A DNA stretch of 64,000 nt, taken from contig NZ_CP059725.1 of assembly GCF_014117425.1 (NCBI RefSeq), positions 620,001 through 684,000 of the forward strand. The letters run 5' to 3'. The position numbers and the translations under genes were made by a program. Source of the DNA: Bartonella sp. HY038. GTDB lineage: Bacteria > Pseudomonadota > Alphaproteobacteria > Rhizobiales > Rhizobiaceae. Positions within the stretch are counted from its first letter, which is position 1; each line of letters opens with the position of its first letter. This document shows, in pieces, positions 35,905 to 44,482 of this stretch. The notes under the pieces are model-generated. The model did not search any database, had not been told where the DNA came from, and was given only the letters and a program-made list of their open reading frames with translations.

Positions 35905-37308
35905 ATGGCAAATCATAATACACAGCAAGAAGCAGGGCATAAGGATACAGAAGTGCGCCAATTGGCGCGTTTTGTAACCCATGCTAATATTGATATGATG
36001 TCAGATACAGCCAAGGACGAATTAAAAAAGCGTATCCTTGACTCGGTTGGCGTTGCGATTGGGGCATTGGATGGTGAACCTATCCATATGATCCGTGAGC
36101 AATTGGAGGATTTTGGTGGTCGCCCCCTATCAACCTTGATTGGTGGTGGTAAAACCGCGCCGGATCGTGCGGCTTTTTATAATGGTGCACTCGTTCGCTA
36201 TCTTGATTTTATGGACAGCTATCTTGCTAAGGGGGAAACCTGCCACCAGTCTGATAATCTTGGTGCGGTGCTTGCTGCGGCTGAATATAGTGATGCGAGC
36301 GGAGCAGATTTTTTAACCGCTATGGCGGTTGCCTATCAGGTGCAGGGTCGCCTTTGTGATGTGGCGCCGGTGCGTGCCAAGGGTTTTGACCACACGGTTC
36401 AAGGCGCCTATGCCGTTGCGGCTGGTGTTGCTAAAGCCTTGAAGCTTGATGATGAAAAAACCGCCAATGCCATTGCGATATCTGGCACTTGTAATAATGC
36501 CCTGCGCGTTACCCGCACTGGGGCTTTATCCCATTGGAAAGGGCTAGCCTATCCCAATACCGCCTTTATTGGCACGCATAGCGCGTTTTTAGCGATGCGC
36601 GGTATAACCGGCCCTGAAGAAGTATTTGAGGGCAACAAAGGCTTTAAGGACGCAATAGCTGGGCCTTTTACCATTAATTGGCAAAAGGAAGATCTTGAAA
36701 ATGTCGTTCAGTCAATTATCAAGAAATATAATGCCGAAATTCACTCGCAATCTTCCATCGAAGGTGCGCTTGAGCTGCAAGCTCGTGAAGGCTTTACCTG
36801 GGATCAAATTGACAAAATCGAAATCGATATTTTTGATGTTGCCTTTCACATTATCGGCGGCGGCGAAGAAGGTGACAAGACGATTATTAGAACCAAGGAA
36901 GAGGCCGATCATTCCTTACAATATATGGTTGGTGTCGCTTTGATTGATGGTAATGTTTTGCCTGCCCAATATGATGATGCCCGTATTATTAGAGATGATA
37001 TTCAATCCTTGTTAAAGCGCTTTGTTGTGCGACCAAGCAAAGAATATACCGATCGCTTCCCGCAAGAGGTAGCAACAACGCTTAACGTTAGCTTAAAAGA
37101 TGGCAAGAAATTTTCAATTGATAAAACTGATTATGAGGGCTTTCGTACCCGTCCAATGAGTTGGGAGACAGTTGTTGCCAAATTTAACGGTCTTGCAACG
37201 CCATTTACATCTGAAAGGGCGCGCAAAGCAATCATTGATGCTGTGCAAAATATTGAAAAAATAAAGGTTCGTGAATTTACTGAGATTTTGGCGCATCTCA
37301 AAGTTTAA
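35905..37308 (+). CDS. MmgE/PrpD family protein
   Basis: A 467-residue member of the MmgE/PrpD superfamily, which includes 2-methylcitrate dehydratase and cis-aconitate decarboxylase. Recognisable parts: LKKRILDSVGVAIGALDG, LVRYLDFMDSYLAKGETCHQ with SDNLGAVLAAAEY, DHTVQGAYAVAAGVAKAL, and SHWKGLAYPNTAF. ATG 35905 follows GGAGG at eight bases; a start 13 codons earlier lacks support. No prpB or prpC is nearby. Instead a ComA-like gene follows, so the substrate is probably not methylcitrate; the true reaction is unknown. Confidence 0.88.
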   Translation: MANHNTQQEAGHKDTEVRQLARFVTHANIDMMSDTAKDELKKRILDSVGVAIGALDGEPIHMIREQLEDFGGRPLSTLIGGGKTAPDRAAFYNGALVRYLDFMDSYLAKGETCHQSDNLGAVLAAAEYSDASGADFLTAMAVAYQVQGRLCDVAPVRAKGFDHTVQGAYAVAAGVAKALKLDDEKTANAIAISGTCNNALRVTRTGALSHWKGLAYPNTAFIGTHSAFLAMRGITGPEEVFEGNKGFKDAIAGPFTINWQKEDLENVVQSIIKKYNAEIHSQSSIEGALELQAREGFTWDQIDKIEIDIFDVAFHIIGGGEEGDKTIIRTKEEADHSLQYMVGVALIDGNVLPAQYDDARIIRDDIQSLLKRFVVRPSKEYTDRFPQEVATTLNVSLKDGKKFSIDKTDYEGFRTRPMSWETVVAKFNGLATPFTSERARKAIIDAVQNIEKIKVREFTEILAHLKV

Positions 37309-37361
37309 AGCATTTTTAAAAACCGCGCAGTGGTTTTCATTAAAATGCACGAACCAAAGAA

Positions 37362-37406
37362 TCTAGAGCACGCCATTGCCCAAACGATAAGTGGGCGTGC
37401 TCTAGA
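37362..37406 (+). terminator. Strong hairpin between the MmgE/PrpD and ComA-like genes
   Basis: Perfect 13-bp stem TCTAGAGCACGCC (37362-37374) / GGCGTGCTCTAGA (37394-37406), loop 19 nt, no T tract. It may attenuate read-through or cap an mRNA. Confidence 0.6.
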
Positions 37407-37519
37407 CAAAATTCCTAACATAACTGCGTTGATGGCCCATATTTAAGATTGAGTTTTATCTATCTATGGCCTGTGCGCGACTAATTTATAATTATTTTCT
37501 TTAAACAATGGAGTTTAAT

Positions 37520-38365
37520 ATGAGTGACAAGCCGCAATCTGATGTTTGGAAAAATCGTTCATTTCCGTTTGTGCCAATGAATGATCGCGACCCCAAGCCG
37601 CGCAACAAGTCAATTACGGAAATTCGTGGGCCTTATTATGCTATGGTTACCCCAACCTATACTAAGGAATTATTAGAAGGTATGGGTGAGCATGTCGATG
37701 GCTATAAATATGCCGGAGGTTCTTTTTCACTTATGCCGGCAGATTATGTTCGCAAGATCAATCGCATTTGTCATGATCACGGTGTTTATGTTTCAACTGG
37801 TGGTTGGATTGAAAATGTTCTTGCCCGCGCACCAACGCAAATTGATGCCTATATTGAAGAATGTGTGCGCTTAGAATTTGATATGATTGAGCTGTCAACA
37901 GGTTTTATCCAGTTACCAACACCCGATCTTATCCGGTTGATTGATAAGGTGAAGAAAGCGGGGTTGAAACCAAAGCCTGAAATTGGCATTCAGTTTGGGG
38001 CAGGGGGTGATACGTCTAAAGCCGAGCTAGAGGCTGAAGGCACGCGCGATCCGCAAATCTTGATTGATACTGCTAATGATTGTCTTAATGCTGGCGCTTC
38101 GATTATCATGATTGAATCGGAAGGCATTACCGAAAATGCTGATCCATGGCGCACCGATGTTGCAGCAAAAATCATGAAAAATGTTGGTATGGAAAATGTC
38201 ATGTTTGAAGCTGCAGACCCTGAAGTCTTCTCATGGTACATTAAAAATTATGGTATTGATGTCAATTTGTTTATCGATCACAGCCAAATTGTGCAGCTTG
38301 AATGTTTGCGCCGTGGTATTTGGGGCACTAAGAGCACCTTTGGTCGCATTACCACATTCCGCTAA
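37520..38365 (+). CDS. Phosphosulfolactate synthase (ComA) family protein
   Basis: A 281-residue TIM-barrel protein of the ComA family. In methanogens ComA adds sulfite to phosphoenolpyruvate to give phosphosulfolactate; plant Hsa32 is a relative with a heat-tolerance role. Visible: DGYKYAGGSFSLMP, VYVSTGGWIENVLAR, FDMIELSTGFIQLP, PEIGIQFGAGGD, IIMIESEGIT and the C-terminal WGTKSTFGRI. The start is ATG 37520, seven bases after GGAG. It lies 211 bp after an MmgE/PrpD gene on the same strand, suggesting a shared pathway on a sulfonate or small acid. No comB or comC is seen. Confidence 0.85.
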   Translation: MSDKPQSDVWKNRSFPFVPMNDRDPKPRNKSITEIRGPYYAMVTPTYTKELLEGMGEHVDGYKYAGGSFSLMPADYVRKINRICHDHGVYVSTGGWIENVLARAPTQIDAYIEECVRLEFDMIELSTGFIQLPTPDLIRLIDKVKKAGLKPKPEIGIQFGAGGDTSKAELEAEGTRDPQILIDTANDCLNAGASIIMIESEGITENADPWRTDVAAKIMKNVGMENVMFEAADPEVFSWYIKNYGIDVNLFIDHSQIVQLECLRRGIWGTKSTFGRITTFR

Positions 38366-38406
38366 TGGGCAAATGTAAATAGCTTAAATTAGCTTTTGAA
38401 AATGAA

Positions 38407-38447
38407 AATCCTAGGCTTGCCTTGTTTGCTTAGGATTTTTTGTTTTT
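38407..38447 (+). terminator. Terminator after the ComA-like gene
   Basis: AATCCTAGG (38407-38415) pairs with CTTAGGATT (38429-38437), one mismatch, followed by T-rich DNA. Confidence 0.75.
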
Positions 38448-38511
38448 TTGCATGTTTTGGTTTTTTTTAAAAAAAATGATAAAACTCTTTATAGATTATT
38501 CATATATCCAA

Positions 38512-39264
38512 TTATGCAGTTAAACGTTGGTAATTTACCGGCGCGCTGGTAGGGCTTTTACCAACTAGCCCAAAGCGGCGTTCGCGATTGTGGAAGAAAG
38601 TCACGGCTGCAACAAGATCTTCAGGTTCAAACTCGGGCCACATTTTTTGAGTAAACCATAATTCAGCATAGGCGCTTTCCCATAGTAAAAAATCGGATAA
38701 TCTTTGTTCGCCGCTGGTGCGTATGACAAGATCAACATCGCCAATTTCTGGGCTTCCGGTTAATGCTTGGTGAAAAAGGTCGCGGTCAATATCTTGGTTG
38801 TTATCAAGGGATTTTATGGCTTTTAAAATTTGGTCTCGTGATGAATAATCAATTGCTATACGCATGTGCACACCGGTGCAATGGGCGGTTTGGCTTTCGG
38901 CATAATCAATTGCCAAAAGCAATTTTTCTGGCAGGCGCTCCCTCATGCCAATGACCGTAAGTTTGACATTATGGTTGATAAGGTTTTCTGTCTCAGCCAA
39001 TAGAAACAATGTGAAAATCTCCATCATGGTTTCAACTTCTTGGGCTGGGCGCTTAAAATTATCCGTTGACATACCAAAAAGCGTTAATGTTTTGATATTA
39101 AGATTTTTTGCATGGATAAATGCTTTGCGAACTGCTTCTGCTCCCTGATAATGCCCATAGGAACGCGGTAGACCTTGTCGTGATGCAAAGCGACCATTGC
39201 CATCCATGATAATTGCAACGTGGAGTGGTTTTTTGTTTTTAAAATCAATCAAGTCATAATGCAT
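38512..39264 (-). CDS. uppS: Polyprenyl diphosphate synthase (cis-prenyltransferase, UppS family)
   Basis: A 250-residue cis-prenyltransferase that elongates farnesyl diphosphate with isopentenyl diphosphate. The catalytic motif reads VAIIMDGNGRFASRQGLP (usually GNGRWA), followed by LTLFGMSTDNFKRP and the C-terminal DLVIRTSGEQRLSDFLLW. The usual neighbours frr, cdsA, dxr and bamA are absent, so this may be a second, specialised copy or a relocated essential gene. I could not tell which. Confidence 0.9.
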   Translation of the reverse strand: MHYDLIDFKNKKPLHVAIIMDGNGRFASRQGLPRSYGHYQGAEAVRKAFIHAKNLNIKTLTLFGMSTDNFKRPAQEVETMMEIFTLFLLAETENLINHNVKLTVIGMRERLPEKLLLAIDYAESQTAHCTGVHMRIAIDYSSRDQILKAIKSLDNNQDIDRDLFHQALTGSPEIGDVDLVIRTSGEQRLSDFLLWESAYAELWFTQKMWPEFEPEDLVAAVTFFHNRERRFGLVGKSPTSAPVNYQRLTA

Positions 39265-39381
39265 GATATTTACCTAATAATGAGTGTTTAATGATATTTT
39301 CAAAAAAAGAATATGCAAGATCTGCTCGGTGTATGAACCAAGAGATGATAATTTTAGTTATTTTATGCGGCTTATAGGAGA

Positions 39382-39747
39382 TTAAGTGGGGGCGGGTTTT
39401 AAGCTTTTTGGAATGGTTTCACGGGCAAGGGCGGCATCGCGAATAATTTGTTCGAGTATATTGATATAATCTAAAAAACGTTGTTGCCCTTCGCTCGTCA
39501 TCTTGCAGGTGGTAACAGGGCGTAATTTATCAAAATATTTATCAATCTCAACCAGGCCTGCTTCTTGCAATACTTGTAAATGGCGGCTTAGATTGCCATC
39601 ACTAAGACCACAAGAATTTTTAAGATCGGCAAATTTCATGGCGCTATCATGGGCACTTAGCGAGGTTAGAATGGCAAGGCGCGCGCGCTCGTGAATGATT
39701 TTATCAAGATTTTCATAAGAAAACGGAGCAGATGATGAGTTAGGCAT
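39382..39747 (-). CDS. Winged-helix transcriptional regulator
   Basis: A 121-residue ArsR/HTH_27-like regulator: ERARLAILTSLSAHDSAMKF, then the recognition region LSDGNLSRHLQVLQEAGLVE, and a C-terminal dimerisation helix (RFLDYINILEQIIRDA). It has no metal-binding cysteine cluster. ATG 39747 lies inside the end of the upstream membrane-protein gene (8-bp overlap), so the two are co-expressed. Such pairs are common in alphaproteobacteria, with the regulator probably controlling its own operon. Confidence 0.85.
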   Translation of the reverse strand: MPNSSSAPFSYENLDKIIHERARLAILTSLSAHDSAMKFADLKNSCGLSDGNLSRHLQVLQEAGLVEIDKYFDKLRPVTTCKMTSEGQQRFLDYINILEQIIRDAALARETIPKSLKPAPT

Positions 39748-40348
39748 TTTTTTTACCTTTTGCTGTATAAAGTAAAAAGGCCATAAGACTTTGGGCGCAG
39801 CCAAAGGGTAAAGCCATAGCAAGTGGTGATAAGTCACGCGATTGCACGGTGAAAATAAAAGTTGCAAAGCCCAAAACAACATAGGCAGCAGCACCAATGG
39901 CAAGCGATGGCGGTAAAATTCGCAATGCTGCAAAAAGGCAGCAACCAACCAACATCAACCATAATGGTGGTAACAACCAATATAGGTCTGGCGCATAAAA
40001 GGCAAAGGCTGTTAAAAGCAAGGCACCGATGATACCAGCTGGCAATAAATGGCTCATGGCGGCTAGCACCATTTCATCTGCCATGCCTTGATGGTGGCGT
40101 CTTGAGCGCGCAATCATTTCGCCGCCAACTAAAAGCGTTGCTATGATTGCTGTAACAATCCACGAGCTAAAAAAGGCAAAGGGTGTGGCCGCAAGTTGCG
40201 GAAATATATATTGCAAGCCGCCGGTGATAAAAGCCAAAATAGCAGTCAACGCCATTGTCATTGGACCAAGCCCGCGAAATTCCTTTGTCGTTGCCATTTG
40301 TTGGCGGATAAAGGAAATATCGGCAAGTGCCTTATCAAGATCGCCCAT
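39740..40348 (-). CDS. Multi-pass membrane protein, partner of the winged-helix regulator
   Basis: 202 residues with about six hydrophobic segments (MTMALTAILAFITGGLQYIF, FFSSWIVTAIIATLLVGG, LLPAGIIGALLLTAFAFY, LLPPLWLMLVGCCLFAAL, LAIGAAAYVVLGFATFIF, LAMALPFGCAQSLMAFLL). The first ~25 residues are cytosolic and charged. Function unknown. Its 3' end overlaps the start of the regulator gene, so it may act as a sensor or be its target. Confidence 0.8.
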   Translation of the reverse strand: MGDLDKALADISFIRQQMATTKEFRGLGPMTMALTAILAFITGGLQYIFPQLAATPFAFFSSWIVTAIIATLLVGGEMIARSRRHHQGMADEMVLAAMSHLLPAGIIGALLLTAFAFYAPDLYWLLPPLWLMLVGCCLFAALRILPPSLAIGAAAYVVLGFATFIFTVQSRDLSPLAMALPFGCAQSLMAFLLYTAKGKKNA

Positions 40349-40825
40349 GTTTACCCCGTCAAAAACTATTATACTAAGTTTGTCTATGCCTTATTGCAAA
40401 GCCTACTTTTTAAAAAGTTGATGTTAGCAACTCATAAGCTATGATAACTTTTTATTAAAGTGGACTTTGCATTACAAAGTACTTTGACTGGTATTATTGG
40501 ATTATGATTTAATTATGGCGGCTCTATAAAACCTGTCGATTATTTGGTGAGGTCCATTGATGATTAGATTGGAGTACTGTTTGTAAGTCGATTCATCACA
40601 GCATAAATCCAAGGATAATTTATAAACTCACAAAGCAGTTTAGAATTATAAAAAACTACTAGACAATGTAATGTTATTACATTACAAATACAGTTGAATT
40701 GAATAAAGGAAAATATCCAAAGGCGAAAATGGTTAAGAAGCTGCCATCTTTGATGGTTGGCAACGGATGCTTTTGTACTTTTTTTCTAATTCCGGTTTTT
40801 AAATTGTTTTGCATTGGAGTAAATA
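40349..40825. other. Intergenic region with a Zur-like palindrome
   Basis: 477 bp between divergent genes. Holds the palindrome at 40667-40686 and an A/T-rich leader before the GTPase gene. No further gene is supported. Confidence 0.6.
40667..40686 (+). promoter_or_regulatory. Candidate Zur operator upstream of the ZigA-type GTPase
   Basis: TGTAATGTTATTACATTACA, a 20-bp palindrome with 9 of 10 pairs matching, 139 bp before the start codon. COG0523 GTPases of the ZigA kind are regulated by Zur in other bacteria, and the site shares its ATGTTATT core with the palindrome in front of zinT. Confidence 0.7.
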
Positions 40826-42040
40826 ATGAACCAAGATTGCCGCTTACCAGTTACAGTTTTGTCGGGTTTTTTGGGGGCTGGTAAGACCACCTTGCTCAAT
40901 CATATTTTAAATAATCAAAAAAATATGAAAGTAGCCATTATTGTTAATGATATGAGTGAGATTAATATTGACGCTGAGCTTATTCGCGCCGATTTAAGCG
41001 GTGATGAAGCAAGCAGTCTTTCACGTCTTGATGCGCAGTTGGTAGAGCTTACTAATGGTTGTATTTGCTGCACCTTGCGTGAAGATTTACTAGTTGAAGT
41101 CGAGCGTTTAGCTAAGCAAAACCGTTTCGATTATTTGTTGATCGAATCGACTGGGATATCGGAGCCTATGCCGGTTGCGGCAACTTTTGATTGGCGTGAT
41201 GAAGATGGTAAAAGTCTTTCCGACCTTGTACGCTTGGATACGATGGTGACAGTTGTCGATACTGCAAATTTATTGCATTATTATTCTAATAGTCAGCGTC
41301 TTGCGGATTTAGGTGAAACTGCTGGTGATAATGATGAACGTACTTTGATTGATTTATTGGTTGATCAAATCGAATTTGCAAATATTATTATTTTGAACAA
41401 AATTGATAGCGCCAGCCCAGAAAATCTTCAATTTGCTAAAACCATCATCCGCTCGTTAAATGCTGATGCTAAAATTATTGAAGCAAACTTTGGTGAAGTT
41501 GCACCAGATCAGTTATTAAATACCGGTTTATTTGATTTTGAAAAGGTAGCAGATCACCCACTTTGGGCCAAAGAGCTTTATGGCTTTAAAGATCATATTC
41601 CAGAAACTGAAGAATATGGTATTCGCTCATTTGTTTATCGTGCGCGTCGTCCATTTCATCCCCAAAAGCTGCAAAATTTTCTTAATAGTTCTTGGCCGGG
41701 CGTTGTACGTGCTAAGGGCTTTTTTTGGTTGGCAACACGGCCTGATTTCGTCGGAGAAATCAGCCAAGCTGGTGCGCAAATGCGCACCCAAAGATATGGC
41801 CGTTGGTGGTCGTCAGTGCCGAAAAATAAATGGCCCGAAAATGACCAATGGCGTGAGATGATGGCACAAAAAATGGATCCAATATGGGGAGATAGGCGGC
41901 AAGAAATTGTTTTTATCGGTTGTGATCCAATGGATGAAAAAATGCTGCGGATCTGTCTTGACGATTGTCTTATTGAAGAAGAAAGTCTTAATTTTGCACA
42001 ATGGCAAAAATTAAATGATCCTTTTGCTCATTGGAGTTAA
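40826..42040 (+). CDS. zigA: COG0523/CobW-family zinc metallochaperone GTPase, ZigA type
   Basis: A 404-residue GTPase. Walker A is GFLGAGKTT (residues 14-22), the metal-binding CxCC motif is Cys79-Ile-Cys81-Cys82 in [11 protein letters not shown], and the GTP-specificity loop is IILNKID. The C-terminal CobW domain shows [28 protein letters not shown] and [12 protein letters not shown]. ZigA-type proteins deliver zinc to enzymes during zinc shortage. A GGAG site precedes the ATG. The upstream palindrome and the downstream C4 zinc-finger gene support a zinc role. Confidence 0.9.
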   Translation: MNQDCRLPVTVLSGFLGAGKTTLLNHILNNQKNMKVAIIVNDMSEINIDAELIRADLSGDEASSLSRLDAQLVELTNGCICCTLREDLLVEVERLAKQNRFDYLLIESTGISEPMPVAATFDWRDEDGKSLSDLVRLDTMVTVVDTANLLHYYSNSQRLADLGETAGDNDERTLIDLLVDQIEFANIIILNKIDSASPENLQFAKTIIRSLNADAKIIEANFGEVAPDQLLNTGLFDFEKVADHPLWAKELYGFKDHIPETEEYGIRSFVYRARRPFHPQKLQNFLNSSWPGVVRAKGFFWLATRPDFVGEISQAGAQMRTQRYGRWWSSVPKNKWPENDQWREMMAQKMDPIWGDRRQEIVFIGCDPMDEKMLRICLDDCLIEEESLNFAQWQKLNDPFAHWS

Positions 42041-42188
42041 TTTATTGAGTTTTTCTTCCAAAACCGCATCACTTTTTGTTGATTTTTTTAGCCTTTGGTA
42101 ACGCCACCTATAGTCTTTGCAAACTTGAATTAGGCCCTTGCAATACTTATATATTTTTAAATTATTAATAATATAAAAGGAGTGTTAA

Positions 42189-42455
42189 ATGGCTGGTGGA
42201 TGGACCGCAGATGGTGCAGTTCAAGAGCAAGTTGATGCAAGCCTTGATGATGCTTTAAAGCTTGCACGACAGCGTTTGCCAAGTGGTGAAAGTGAGTATT
42301 TTTGCGTTGAGTGTGATGAAGCTATTCCCGAAAGGCGCAGGCTTGCGTTAAAGGGGGTAAAGCTTTGTGTTGCCTGTCAGAGCGAACATGAAAAAACAAG
42401 CAAAATACAAAGTACTTATAACCGCCGTGGTAGCAAAGATAGTCAATTGAAATAG
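42189..42455 (+). CDS. DksA/TraR-family C4 zinc-finger protein (YbiI-like)
   Basis: An 88-residue protein. The C-terminal zinc finger has Cys39-x2-Cys42 (YFCVECDEAIPERRR) and Cys60-x2-Cys63 (VKLCVACQSEHE), all four intact. The N-terminal part is a short helix, shorter than the coiled coil of true DksA. AAAGGAG lies before the ATG. It lies 148 bp after the ZigA-type gene on the same strand. Zinc-regulated DksA paralogs in other bacteria usually lack the cysteines; here they are kept. Its role in transcription is not established. Confidence 0.88.
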   Translation: MAGGWTADGAVQEQVDASLDDALKLARQRLPSGESEYFCVECDEAIPERRRLALKGVKLCVACQSEHEKTSKIQSTYNRRGSKDSQLK

Positions 42456-42668
42456 ATTATATAAGGGCATTTTTGATAAAGGATAGTGTTCTTTTATTAA
42501 AAATGCCTTTCGTCTATTAGCATTTAGTATTCAATAAAATGGTGGCCAGTTGTTTATTATCTGTAACATTATTACAGTATTTATAAATGATGATTTCTAA
42601 TATTGACATTGCCATTTTATCCATGACAAGCTGGGCATAGAAATTTGACTTTCATAGTGGAGGAAATC

Positions 42669-44108
42669 ATGCAAGGTCCATATCCCGATACACTTCTGTT
42701 AATTGACAATACGTGGCGCGAAAGTGAAGGCAATAAGAAAATGCCGGTTATTGATCCGGCAACAGAAGAAATTATTGGCCAAGTAAGTGTCGCATCGAAT
42801 AATGACCTTGAAGCTGCTGCACAATCTATCGCTAAGGGGTTCGAAATTTGGAAGAATGTTTCACCTTTTGAGCGCGCTAAAATTATGCGTAAGGCGGCGC
42901 AATTATTACGCGAGCGCAGCCAGCTTATTGCTTGGTTTATGACACGCGAACAAGGCAAGCCTAGCGCGCAAGCCAAGATGGAAGTAATGGGCGCTGCTGA
43001 TACTATCGATTGGTTCGCTGAAGAAGCGCGCCGTACCTATGGACAGATTATACCTGCACGCAGCACCAATGTAACCCAAATGGTGATTAAACGCCCTGTT
43101 GGACCTGTGGCAGCTTTTACGCCTTGGAATTTTCCAATTAACCAAGTTGTACGCAAATTATCTGCCGCCTTAGCTGCAGGTTGTAGCATTGTTATTAAAG
43201 CACCAGAAGAAACGCCGGCTTCTCCTGCTGCCATGATCAATTGTTTTATTGATGCTGGTGTGCCAGCAGGTGTCATCGCACTTGTTTTTGGTGTGCCTGC
43301 GCAAATATCAGAGTTCTTTATCGCTCATCCAGCTATTGAAAAAATATCATTTACTGGTTCAACTGCGGTTGGCAAACATCTTGCAAGCCTTGCTGGGCAA
43401 CATATGAAAAAAGCGACGATGGAGCTAGGTGGACATGCGCCGGTTCTTGTTTTTGATGATGCTGATATTGATATTGCTGTAAGTACAATGGCGGCGTCCA
43501 AATTCCGCAATGCAGGTCAAGTATGTGCATCGCCAACTCGTTTTATCGTGCAAGATAACGTCTATGATGAATATGTTGAAAAATTCACCTTGGCTGCAAA
43601 AATGATGAATGTCGGCAACGGTTTAGAACAAGGTGTCGATATGGGACCGCTTGCCAATGACCGGCGTATTCCAGCTATGGAAAATATGTTGCAGGATGCA
43701 ACTTCAAAGGGTGGTAAGGTTATTTTAGGTGGTAAGCGTATTGGTAATAAGGGCTATTTTTTCGAGCCAACGATCATTACCGATGTGCCAACTTCTGCCG
43801 AAATCATGAATGAAGAACCTTTTGGCCCGATAGCAATCATTAATCGCTATAAAACGGATGATGATATGTTTAACGAGGCCAATCGCCTGCGTTATGGGCT
43901 TGCATCTTATGCCTTTACCAAATCCGCAGCACGTGTCCATGCGCTGGGCAGTTTGGTTAATGCAGGTATGACCAGTATCAACCATAATGGCCTTGCCCTG
44001 CAAGAAGTTCCATTTGGCGGTATACGCGATTCCGGCTATGGCACAGAAGGTGGCTCGGAGGCTATAAACGCCTATCTTGATTTGAAATTTGTAACCGTTG
44101 CGGTTTAA
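42669..44108 (+). CDS. NAD(P)-dependent aldehyde dehydrogenase, succinate-semialdehyde type
   Basis: A 479-residue ALDH-superfamily enzyme. The catalytic Cys286 lies in NAGQVCASPTRFIV and the general base Glu252 in TMELGGHAPVLVF. Cofactor motifs include FTPWNFPINQVVRKL and FTGSTAVGKHL. The closest class by motif is NAD(P)-dependent succinate-semialdehyde or glycolaldehyde dehydrogenase. ATG 42669 follows a strong GGAGG. It stands alone; no GABA transaminase is adjacent, so the substrate is not settled. Confidence 0.88.
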   Translation: MQGPYPDTLLLIDNTWRESEGNKKMPVIDPATEEIIGQVSVASNNDLEAAAQSIAKGFEIWKNVSPFERAKIMRKAAQLLRERSQLIAWFMTREQGKPSAQAKMEVMGAADTIDWFAEEARRTYGQIIPARSTNVTQMVIKRPVGPVAAFTPWNFPINQVVRKLSAALAAGCSIVIKAPEETPASPAAMINCFIDAGVPAGVIALVFGVPAQISEFFIAHPAIEKISFTGSTAVGKHLASLAGQHMKKATMELGGHAPVLVFDDADIDIAVSTMAASKFRNAGQVCASPTRFIVQDNVYDEYVEKFTLAAKMMNVGNGLEQGVDMGPLANDRRIPAMENMLQDATSKGGKVILGGKRIGNKGYFFEPTIITDVPTSAEIMNEEPFGPIAIINRYKTDDDMFNEANRLRYGLASYAFTKSAARVHALGSLVNAGMTSINHNGLALQEVPFGGIRDSGYGTEGGSEAINAYLDLKFVTVAV

Positions 44109-44482
44109 ATATTCATGAGACATTTCAGCGAGAGGTGCGAATCCCTTTCGCTGAAACTTTCATTCTAGCTTCTTTTGAGTGAATTTTGAGGCGTTGAAGC
44201 ATGTTTTTCTTTGCTACACTTAGATTTACACGCTTTCAAAACAAGTAAATATTTAATGGAATTATCCAAAATAGATATATTATAAATTATCTTATTAATT
44301 TTCCATTGTGCCTTTGTAAAAAGCTAACTGCCTAATATATTGAAATTAAATAGTAAATTCTATTTTATTTGTTGCTGTATCAGCGCGTTAACTAAAAATC
44401 CATTTTTCCTTTTAAAATACATGCATAAGTTTGATTAAGGCTGTAAACTGGTAAAATAATTTTTGAACCAGGAATGATCACT
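44109..44482. other. Spacer upstream of the large kinase gene
   Basis: About 370 bp, AT-rich. Apart from the hairpin at its left end, nothing is supported. It is the promoter region of the kinase. Confidence 0.5.
44123..44156 (+). terminator. Hairpin after the aldehyde dehydrogenase gene
   Basis: TTTCAGCGA (44123-44131) / TCGCTGAAA (44148-44156), with partly paired inner bases, followed by CTTTCATTCT. Confidence 0.6.

Noticed and set aside
40729-40884. Possible upstream ORF (start ATG 40729) overlapping the start of the ZigA-type gene
   Set aside because: No ribosome-binding site, no conserved features and no coding composition; overlap with the real gene explains its openness.
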